A stretch of DNA of 32,891 nucleotides from Solirubrobacterales bacterium (GTDB lineage: Bacteria; Actinomycetota; Thermoleophilia; Solirubrobacterales; Solirubrobacteraceae). Below, one piece after another: positions 15,483-21,323 of this stretch. The stretch is from positions 1 through 32,891 of the forward strand of contig JAFASQ010000420.1 in the NCBI GenBank assembly GCA_019244395.1, in the 5' to 3' direction. How positions within the stretch are numbered: position 1 is the stretch's first letter; each line of letters begins with the position of its first letter. Below the pieces are notes generated by a model. That model was not told where the DNA came from. It saw only the letters and a list, made by a program, of their open reading frames with translations, and did not search any database. The position numbers and the translations under genes are program-made.

Positions 15483-16077
15483 GACGGGCCTCGGCGCTGT
15501 ACTCAGGGTTGGGGAGCATGTTCGTCGCCATCGCCATGCGGTTAGTCAGGTTGTACATGGCGCTGATTTCGGCCACGTCCCATGCCTCCTCGAGGGTCAG
15601 TCCCGCGTCGAGCAGCGTCTGAAGATCATCGCGGGTCACCTCGCGCGGGCGGAGGGTGAGCTTCTCGGCGTAGGCGCAGATCGCGGCGCGCCGCGAATCG
15701 AGTCCCGCCCGCCGCCAGTCGTACGACACCCGCTCGCCGAGCACGGGATCGTCGAGCTCGGCGCGCAGTGCCGCGCCGTGCGCGACCAGGCAGTACAGGC
15801 ACCCGTTCGCGGCGCTGACCACTACCGCGATCATCTCGCGGTCGGCAGCGCTCAGGTGCGCCGTCGGCTCATGCAGCTGGCGGAAGTGGGCAAACCACGC
15901 GCTCAGGCGCTCGGGCCGGAACGCGTACACCCGGAACACGTTCGGGACGAAGCCGAGGCGCTCCCGCGCCTTGGCGAACAGGCCGCGCAGGCCGTCCGGG
16001 AGATCGCTCTCGTCGGGAACGGGAAACCAGGAGCCTGTCTCGGCCGAGGCCTCGATGGTGGGGGCCACATTCGACAT
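15475..16077 (-). CDS. AhpD-like / carboxymuconolactone decarboxylase-family peroxidase-related protein
   Basis: The 200-residue product has the AhpD-type active-site motif [14 protein letters not shown] (Cys-x-x-Cys followed by His) in a helical core. The family-typical N-terminal region is [33 protein letters not shown], and the C-terminal helix ends [15 protein letters not shown]. It fits the uncharacterised peroxidase-related branch and not true carboxymuconolactone decarboxylases. The thiol pair suggests alkyl-hydroperoxide or disulfide chemistry. The track start at 16107 is TTG; ATG 16077 (MSNVAPTIE) is preferred. The gene ends inside the second copy of the 36-bp duplication. Confidence 0.87.
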   Translation of the reverse strand: MSNVAPTIEASAETGSWFPVPDESDLPDGLRGLFAKARERLGFVPNVFRVYAFRPERLSAWFAHFRQLHEPTAHLSAADREMIAVVVSAANGCLYCLVAHGAALRAELDDPVLGERVSYDWRRAGLDSRRAAICAYAEKLTLRPREVTRDDLQTLLDAGLTLEEAWDVAEISAMYNLTNRMAMATNMLPNPEYSAEARRS

Positions 16078-16144
16078 GCGTGCCCATTGTCCCGCGGCGG
16101 GGAACAATGCGTCTGCATCGCGCTACGCCGCGGATTGACGCCGC

Positions 16145-16612
16145 TCAGCGCAAGAGCTTTAGCCCGGCCAGGAGCTTGGCCCGCCCCTTCTTGTCGGTAC
16201 GCACCGCCGCCGCGACCTTGGACCGCGGCACCGCGCCGCCGTGAGCCGCCTGGATGTCCCGCCGAAGAGCTCCGTACGCGTTCGCGATCAGTCCGAGCCC
16301 CTTGATGATGAGGCGCTTCGCCTTGGTGCCCCGGGCCGAGGAGGCTTGCTCCTGAGCGAGCTTGCGCTTGAGCGCGCGCAGGTCGCCCACCTCATGGTTC
16401 AAGGCGCGCACCAGCGGCTTGACCTTGCCTTGGGGATAGCCGATTAGCCCGGTCCTGACCGCGTTCTCGTCTTTGACGATCTTCGGGGCATAGTGGTTGA
16501 GCGTCGCCCGCATCGTGTTGTCGCTCGCTTGGGCGATGGCCACCGGACCCGCGAGGACGGCGCAGAGCGCTATCCCCGAGAGCACCCAACCACGACCTAT
16601 TGCGCTTGGCAC
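16145..16612 (-). CDS. Secreted helical protein of unknown function
   Basis: I recognise no family. The 155-residue product starts at GTG 16612 with a strong upstream GGAGGGAG. It has a Sec signal peptide (GRGWVLSGIALCAVLAGPVAIAQA), probably cleaved near AQA-SD. The mature part is basic and almost wholly helical (LVRALNHEVGDLRALKRKLAQEQASS..., AKRLIIKGLGLIANAYGALRRDIQAAHG). The Lys/Arg-rich mature chain might contact cell-wall polymers or nucleic acid, but nothing shows that. It stands alone between the AhpD-like gene and the CoA-transferase gene. Confidence 0.75.
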   Translation of the reverse strand: MPSAIGRGWVLSGIALCAVLAGPVAIAQASDNTMRATLNHYAPKIVKDENAVRTGLIGYPQGKVKPLVRALNHEVGDLRALKRKLAQEQASSARGTKAKRLIIKGLGLIANAYGALRRDIQAAHGGAVPRSKVAAAVRTDKKGRAKLLAGLKLLR

Positions 16613-16720
16613 GTGACTCCCTCCTGTCGCTGGCTCGTCCTTGCAGCGCGAGCGATACCCTCGCCCGCGCTCGTCCTAACCGACCTTACCGCGCCGAGGC
16701 CAGTCCGTCCTGCACGGCGC

Positions 16721-17839
16721 TCACCCCAGTGGCCGGAAGCGTGGCGGCGCCGAGCGATAGATCGGGGGCGTGAGCGACAGCCCGATCGGATTGCGCGTGA
16801 GCTCCACCGTGGTGCCGTCCTCGCGCTCGATGGTGACCGTCGGGCGCAGTCCGAGCTCGCGCGCCAGCCCGAACGCGCCGCCGATGTCGTTGACCACGCC
16901 GGCCGGCACACCCGCCTCGGTCAGCGCGTCGACCCACGCGGACGCCGGTCTCGCCGCCAGCCGCTCCTCGAGCATGGTGCGGAGGGCCGAGCGGTGCTCC
17001 ACCCGCGCGCGGTTGGTAGCAAACCGGGGATCGCCGGCCAGTCCGGGGAGACCAACGACCTCGCACAGCAGGCCGAACTGCCGGTCGTTGCCCACCGCGA
17101 GCACGAGCTCGTCCCCAGCACAGCGCAGCGGCTCATACGGGGCGATGCTCGGATGTTGGTTGCCCATTCGCTGCGGGACCACCCCGGCCACCGTGTAGGC
17201 CGACGCCTGGTTGACGAGCCCCGCGAGCAGCGACGAAAGCAGGTCGACCTCGATCCGTTGTCCCTGCCCGCTCTCGCGACGATGCTCCAGTGCCGCCAGG
17301 ATCCCGACCGAGGCGAACAGTCCGGCGAGCACGTCCACGAGTGCCACTCCCACCTTCTGCGGTTCGCCGTCGGGCGCTCCGGTGATGCTCATTAACCCGC
17401 CGAGCGCCTGGATGAGCAGGTCGTAGCCGGGCAGCGCGGCGCCTCGCCCTCCTCCGAACCCGGTAATCGAGCAGTAGATGATGCCGGCGTTCTCGTGCCG
17501 TACGGTGTCGTAGTCGAGCCCGAATCGCTCCGTCACGCCGGGGCGGAAGTTCTCCACCAGCACGTCGTTCTCGCGCGCCAGCGCCTGGGCGCGGTCGCGC
17601 TGGGCCCGGTCGGTCAGGTCGAGGACGAGGCTCCGTTTGTTGCGGTTGACGGCTTGAAAGTACGTCGCCTCGCCGGCCTGGTCGTACGGCGGGCCCCAAT
17701 GGCGTGTCTCGTCGCCCCCCGGCGGCTCGATCTTCGTGACCGCCGCACCCAGGTCCGCCAACATCATCGTCGCGAACGGACCCGCTAGCACGCGGGAGAA
17801 GTCGAGGATCTTGAGCTCGGCCAGCGCGGAGGGCACCAC
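16721..17839 (-). CDS. CaiB/BaiF family CoA transferase (class III)
   Basis: Class III transferases move CoA between carboxylic acids through an aspartyl-CoA intermediate. The product of about 372 residues begins ALAELKILDFSRVLAGPFATMMLADLGAAVTKIEPPGGDETR, the family N-terminus. It has NRNKRSLVLDL, the candidate catalytic Asp at about residue 140 in LPGYDLLIQALGGLMSITG, and a C-terminal domain with EAGVPAGVVNDI. The track adds over 100 residues upstream that are Arg-rich and non-conserved. GTG 17839 or 17836 is the likely start. Length is slightly below the usual 390-400. No acyl-CoA gene is nearby to indicate the substrate. Confidence 0.9.
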   Translation of the reverse strand: MVPSALAELKILDFSRVLAGPFATMMLADLGAAVTKIEPPGGDETRHWGPPYDQAGEATYFQAVNRNKRSLVLDLTDRAQRDRAQALARENDVLVENFRPGVTERFGLDYDTVRHENAGIIYCSITGFGGGRGAALPGYDLLIQALGGLMSITGAPDGEPQKVGVALVDVLAGLFASVGILAALEHRRESGQGQRIEVDLLSSLLAGLVNQASAYTVAGVVPQRMGNQHPSIAPYEPLRCAGDELVLAVGNDRQFGLLCEVVGLPGLAGDPRFATNRARVEHRSALRTMLEERLAARPASAWVDALTEAGVPAGVVNDIGGAFGLARELGLRPTVTIEREDGTTVELTRNPIGLSLTPPIYRSAPPRFRPLG

Positions 17840-18092
17840 ACCATTCTCACGCCACGGCGGCCGACGCCGCAGGTAGCCTGCGCACATGAAGCGGCTAGCC
17901 CGCCGGTTCCGGGGGCTGGGGCGGGGAACCCGGCATCGAGGCACGCGCCAATGCTGCTGGGCCGTGCTGTCCGCGGCGGGAGCGCCCCCCTGGCCGGAGC
18001 GGTTCGGGTGAAGCCGGTGCGGCCAGCCGACGGCGAGTACGTCATCCGCGTCCCCGCGGCGAGCGCCGCGCTTCTGGCGTGCTCCGGAGCCC
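17840..18092. other. Intergenic gap, no convincing gene
   Basis: The stretch between the CoA transferase start and the lipoprotein stop contains short open frames on the plus strand: one from ATG 17886, and one of 50 codons from ATG 17951 ending at 18103. Neither has a clear ribosome-binding site or a recognisable product, and the second runs into the lipoprotein gene. I see no RNA gene or strong hairpin. Confidence 0.5.
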
Positions 18093-18884
18093 TCAGCACG
18101 TGAGCGACGAGGCGGGCGTACCCGGGCCGTCGCTCGGGTCGTCGACCGTGCCACCGGATCCTGATCGCGTCACCGCGCCGAGATGCACCACGTACCACGT
18201 CCCACGCCACGAGATCATCGACGCGATCCCGAACGAGCGGACGTGCTGACCGACGCGATACACGACGCGTGAGTTGGGCACCTCGTAGTAGCCCAGGCGG
18301 TTGTAGCACGCCCCGGGCGAGACCCAGTGCACGTATCCCTGCGACACGATCGTGCCGACGAGATGCGCGGCGCCGGCATCCGGTCCCAGGAGCCCGTGCG
18401 CCGCGTGTATGTCGAGCGCGTACTCCGCCAGCAGACGGCTGTTGTAGTCGGCACGCGGATCGCCGATCGCCTTGACCTGCTCGTAGGCCTGCAACGGGAA
18501 GAACGCATACAGCGCGCCGCGCGCCGAGCCCTGTCGAATGCCCTGCCACAGCGCGCCCACGATCGCGTGAAAGCAGGCTGAGGTGGCCGAGGGCAACCGG
18601 CTTGTCTGAGGCAGCGTTCCCGAAGCGCCGGGCGGGCACGGATCGACCCGCGCCACCGCGCGTCCCGGGCCCCTCGTCGCATGTGCTGACCGCGCCGCGA
18701 CGCGCCCCGACCCCCTCGTCGCATGTGCTGACCGCGCCACCGCGCGGCGTGCCGGCGCCGACCCTGCCGGCGCGTGTGTCACGACGTTCCCGGAGCTAGT
18801 TTCCGTCGACCTGGTCTGTCCACCGCAGCCGGGCAAGCAAAAACATGCCGCCATTGCAATCGTGATCACCTTCGCGTGCGGCAC
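18093..18884 (-). CDS. Lipoprotein of unknown function with internal peptide repeat
   Basis: The 263-residue product has a lipoprotein signal peptide with lipobox LPGC (Cys at about residue 20), so it would be modified by Lgt and anchored outside the membrane. After the Cys comes a low-complexity linker with two copies of a 14-residue unit containing ARSAHATRG. From about residue 90 there is a folded-looking domain (SACFHAIVGALWQGIRQGSARGALYAFFPLQAYEQVKAIGDP...) with several Tyr/Trp and a final strand-rich part (VYRVGQHVRSFGIASMISWRGTWYVVHLG). I do not recognise the domain. GTG 18884 lies three bases after the azlD stop. Confidence 0.75.
   Translation of the reverse strand: MPHAKVITIAMAACFCLPGCGGQTRSTETSSGNVVTHAPAGSAPARRAVARSAHATRGSGRVAARSAHATRGPGRAVARVDPCPPGASGTLPQTSRLPSATSACFHAIVGALWQGIRQGSARGALYAFFPLQAYEQVKAIGDPRADYNSRLLAEYALDIHAAHGLLGPDAGAAHLVGTIVSQGYVHWVSPGACYNRLGYYEVPNSRVVYRVGQHVRSFGIASMISWRGTWYVVHLGAVTRSGSGGTVDDPSDGPGTPASSLTC
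18670..18738. repeat. 42-bp-period direct repeat in the lipoprotein gene
   Basis: A 27-base word (cccctcgtcgcatgtgctga plus ccgcgcc) occurs at 18670-18696 and again at 18712-18738, a spacing of 42 bases or 14 codons. It encodes the duplicated ARSAHATRG segment in the linker behind the lipobox. The spacing is a multiple of three, so the repeat can expand or shrink without breaking the frame. Confidence 0.9.
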
Positions 18885-18887
18885 CAG

Positions 18888-19196
18888 CTAGGAGATGGCT
18901 CGGACGAGGGCCGCCGCCACCGCCGCGCCCAGCACGGCGACGGTCACCGGTGCGCGCAGGACGAGCGCGATCGCCGCGAACGCCACGCCGATTGCGCGCG
19001 CGTCAACGGTCAGCGCGCGGCCGTGACCGAACGTCTCGACGACGACCAGCGCGGCAAGCAGCGCCGAGGCCAGCAGCTCGATCACGCCCATCGCCTGGGC
19101 CGGCAGCGAGCGCCCACCCAGAAGCAGTGGTCCGACCAGCTTGAGCGCCGCGGTCCCGAGCGCCAGCGCGATGATCGTGATCCAGATCGCGCTCAT
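18888..19196 (-). CDS. azlD: AzlD-type branched-chain amino acid transport subunit
   Basis: The 102-residue membrane protein has about four hydrophobic helices (IWITIIALALGTAALKLVGPLLLGG, ELLASALLAALVVVETF, AIGVAFAAIALVLRAP, VTVAVLGAAVAAALV) and matches AzlD, the small partner of AzlC in branched-chain amino acid export (BrnE in corynebacteria). The track frame begins in the azlC antisense-like region at 19484. ATG 19196 overlaps the azlC stop as ATGA, the usual arrangement for this pair. The gene is followed after three bases by the lipoprotein gene, so they may share a transcript. Confidence 0.92.
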   Translation of the reverse strand: MSAIWITIIALALGTAALKLVGPLLLGGRSLPAQAMGVIELLASALLAALVVVETFGHGRALTVDARAIGVAFAAIALVLRAPVTVAVLGAAVAAALVRAIS

Positions 19197-19882
19197 GGCC
19201 GCATCCGGGAGGCCGCGAAGGCCGCCGCGGCCGCGGCGAGGATCGGCAAGCCGGCCGGAGCGAACGGGGTGAGCACCGCGGCGATTCCCGCGCCACCGGC
19301 CGCGGCCGCCACCTTGCGCCGCCCACGCACCTCCTCGAACAGCAGGGTCACGAAAAAGGCCGGGAACAACGCATCCAACCCCAGTGCGCGCGGGTCGCCG
19401 AGCGCGCCCCTGGCGAGCACACCGACGACCGTGCCCAGCACCCAGCCCGGATACTGCAAGACGGTCACTCCGAGCATGTACCACGGGTCGAAGGTGCCGT
19501 CACCCCGGCTGGCCGCCGCCCACGAGGAGTCGACGATGGCCATCGCGAAGGCGCCCCGGGACAGCGGCCGCCCGCGCAGCGACGGCGCCAGCGCGAGGCC
19601 CATCGCGAGATAGCGGGCGTTGAGCAGGAGTCCCGCGGCGATCGCCGCGCCTACGCTGCCGCCCGCCCCGAGGATCGCCAGCGACCCGAACTGCGCCGCC
19701 CCCGAGAACACCACGATCGACATCACGATCGGTGCCACCGAGCCCATCACCGGCCGCGCCAGCACCCCGTAGGACACCGCGATCGCGAACACCGCGATGC
19801 CGAACGGCACGCCGCGCCGGACGCCGGCTCTGAACCGCGCCCGCTCGGATTCTGTGCGGTCGGGCGAGCGGGTGGCAGTCAC
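19193..19882 (-). CDS. azlC: AzlC-type branched-chain amino acid permease subunit
   Basis: The 229-residue integral membrane protein has the AzlC signature: FRAGVRRGVPFGIAVFAIAVSYGVLARPVMG, then VFSGAAQFGSLAILGAGGS, LLLNARYLAMGLALAPSL and AIVDSSWAAASRGDG. Its AQF and NAR motifs are typical. With AzlD it forms an exporter for leucine, isoleucine, valine and related compounds. GTG 19882 is chosen because the residues upstream in the track are Arg/Ser-rich and overlap the neighbouring gene. The stop overlaps azlD. The phosphoesterase-fusion gene lies 40 bases upstream on the same strand. Confidence 0.93.
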   Translation of the reverse strand: MTATRSPDRTESERARFRAGVRRGVPFGIAVFAIAVSYGVLARPVMGSVAPIVMSIVVFSGAAQFGSLAILGAGGSVGAAIAAGLLLNARYLAMGLALAPSLRGRPLSRGAFAMAIVDSSWAAASRGDGTFDPWYMLGVTVLQYPGWVLGTVVGVLARGALGDPRALGLDALFPAFFVTLLFEEVRGRRKVAAAAGGAGIAAVLTPFAPAGLPILAAAAAAFAASRMRP

Positions 19883-19922
19883 GAGTCGCCTGAAGGCTAC
19901 GCGATGACCCGCGCCGGCCCGA

Positions 19923-20663
19923 CTACCCCTCTTCGAGCAGGTCGGCCAGCGTGCGCCCGCTCCGGACGGATTGCGGACGCTCTGCGGCGATGTCCGAGCC
20001 GGGCCGCGCGTGCTCGTCACGCCGTTTGACCATCAGCCACTGCGGCTTCTCACCGCCGCGCGTGCGCTGCAGCGCGAACCCGCCCCGCAGCTTCTCGCCG
20101 TGGAGGACGAACACGGCATGGCCGCGTTCGAGGGCCGCGGGCCACGGCACCCGCCCGCCCTGCTCGTATTGGCCGCGGTCCCAGATGATCACTCCACCGC
20201 GCCCGGCCCGCCCCTCGAAATCATTGTGCTCGAGGCTGTGGTCCTCCACCTCCACCGCGAAGCGCTTTACCGCCGGATCCAGCGACGGTCCCTTCGGTAC
20301 TGCCCACGAGCGCATCACGCCGTCGACCTCGAGCCGGACGTCGAAATGGTGAGCCGTCGCCTGATGCTCTTGCACGACGAAGACCCCGGCCGGCACGCCC
20401 CGGACTGCGAACTGCTCGTGCCCCTCGGGCCCCACCGTCCGCTCCGTCGCGGCTTGCACCGCTGACGATGATCGCAGGAAGACGAGCAGCTCGTCGATCG
20501 CCGCCGGCGGCCCCTCGGCGTGCACGCAGAGGCTGCCGTCCTCCATCAGCCGTACCCATCCCAGCAGGCCCAATCGATCCGCGCGCGAGCGCACGCGGTT
20601 ACGCAACGCTGGGTCTGCCACCCCGCCGGAGATCACGATCCGCTTCGCCGTCCGCTCGCTCAT
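19923..20663 (-). CDS. Acylphosphatase-like domain fused to LigD 3'-phosphoesterase domain
   Basis: The 246-residue protein has two domains. Residues 7-75 (RIVISGGVADPALRNRVRSRADRLGLLGWVRLMEDGSLCVHAEGPPAAIDELLVFL) follow the acylphosphatase pattern: the loop Arg is present (R21), but the catalytic Asn after GWVR is Leu. Residues 90-215 form the LigD-type 3'-phosphoesterase domain: VQEHQATAHHFDVRLEVDGVMRSWAVPKGPSLDP, VEDHSLEHNDFEG and IIWDRGQYE. The H100, H106, D108, R110 and H142 positions are retained, though the usual IP-x-G-x-YG loop is shortened. LigD-type domains trim 3'-phosphate or ribonucleotide ends of DNA breaks. No ligase or polymerase domain is attached. The ATG start is 20663; the track extension upstream is antisense of the next gene. 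Confidence 0.85.
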   Translation of the reverse strand: MSERTAKRIVISGGVADPALRNRVRSRADRLGLLGWVRLMEDGSLCVHAEGPPAAIDELLVFLRSSSAVQAATERTVGPEGHEQFAVRGVPAGVFVVQEHQATAHHFDVRLEVDGVMRSWAVPKGPSLDPAVKRFAVEVEDHSLEHNDFEGRAGRGGVIIWDRGQYEQGGRVPWPAALERGHAVFVLHGEKLRGGFALQRTRGGEKPQWLMVKRRDEHARPGSDIAAERPQSVRSGRTLADLLEEG

Positions 20664-20723
20664 CCCTCGATTGTCTCGCGAGCCGCCGAGCGCGCGCCGG
20701 CCGCCTCTACCCTGAGCACTCAG

Positions 20724-21239
20724 ATGAAGCGCACGCATCGCGATCACGTCGAAGAGCTGCTCGCCGCCGCCGCCGACGACCACGCCCGCCTCATCGCCAA
20801 GCTTCCCGACGAGCTGCGCGCTTCGCTCCCCGTGGATGCCCAGGGCGTTACCCGGGCCATCGACCACCTCGCCATCGCCGCCGGGCTGACCGACGAGGAG
20901 CGCCGCGCGCTGATCCGTCCGCATGCCGTGAACCCTGCGGTCCTACACGCTCGCGTGTTCGGGCCCACACCGCTCACGCGAGAGACCGTCATCGCCTCCT
21001 TCGTGGAGGGTGCGCGGGTGCGAGCCGCCGCGCTGACGGACCTCGCGGACGCGGTGGGCGGCGAGCCGCTCGTCCGCGAGGTCCGAACCGTGCTCGCCGC
21101 CGATCCCCCACCGGTACGGGCCGATGCACCGGACGTGCTGGGCGCCCTGCGCGCGACCTACTCAGCACACGAGCGCGCGGCAATTCTGATCGCTGCCGGG
21201 CTCGACCGGCTCGAGCGCAGCGAGGTTAGGGGCGCGTAA
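20724..21239 (+). CDS. Helical protein of unknown function
   Basis: I do not recognise a family. ATG 20724 gives a soluble protein of 171 residues, mostly helical and rich in Ala, Glu, Arg and Leu (RDHVEELLAAAADDHARLIAKLPDELRASL..., THE-type charged segments, then VVREVRT-like helices and AHERAAILIAAGLDRLERSEV). There is no signal peptide or membrane segment and no obvious catalytic motif. It is divergent from the phosphoesterase fusion with a 60-base spacer and precedes the LuxR-type regulator. The track start at 20520 lies antisense in the neighbour and is not used. Confidence 0.65.
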   Translation: MKRTHRDHVEELLAAAADDHARLIAKLPDELRASLPVDAQGVTRAIDHLAIAAGLTDEERRALIRPHAVNPAVLHARVFGPTPLTRETVIASFVEGARVRAAALTDLADAVGGEPLVREVRTVLAADPPPVRADAPDVLGALRATYSAHERAAILIAAGLDRLERSEVRGA

Positions 21240-21250
21240 GCACGTAAACA

Positions 21251-21264
21251 CCCCTCCCGAGGGG
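21251..21264 (+). terminator. Short GC hairpin after the 20724 gene
   Basis: CCCCT-cccg-AGGGG forms a five-pair stem with a four-base loop, 11 bases after the TAA stop. No T-run follows, so termination or a leader effect on the LuxR gene is only possible. The spacer also contains AAGGGGGA at 21312-21319, the best ribosome-binding candidate for that gene. Confidence 0.3.
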
Positions 21265-21323
21265 ACGGCTTTCGGTAGGCTTCATCGGCCCTAGAGGACC
21301 GGGGCATAAGCAAGGGGGATACA

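Noticed and set aside
17951-18103. 50-codon plus-strand ORF (MLLGRAVRGG...)
   Set aside because: No ribosome-binding site or recognisable product is present, and the frame enters the lipoprotein gene on the other strand.
16721-18154. Track start of the CoA transferase at 18154
   Set aside because: The extra 105 residues are non-conserved and basic. The family N-terminus begins near 17839.
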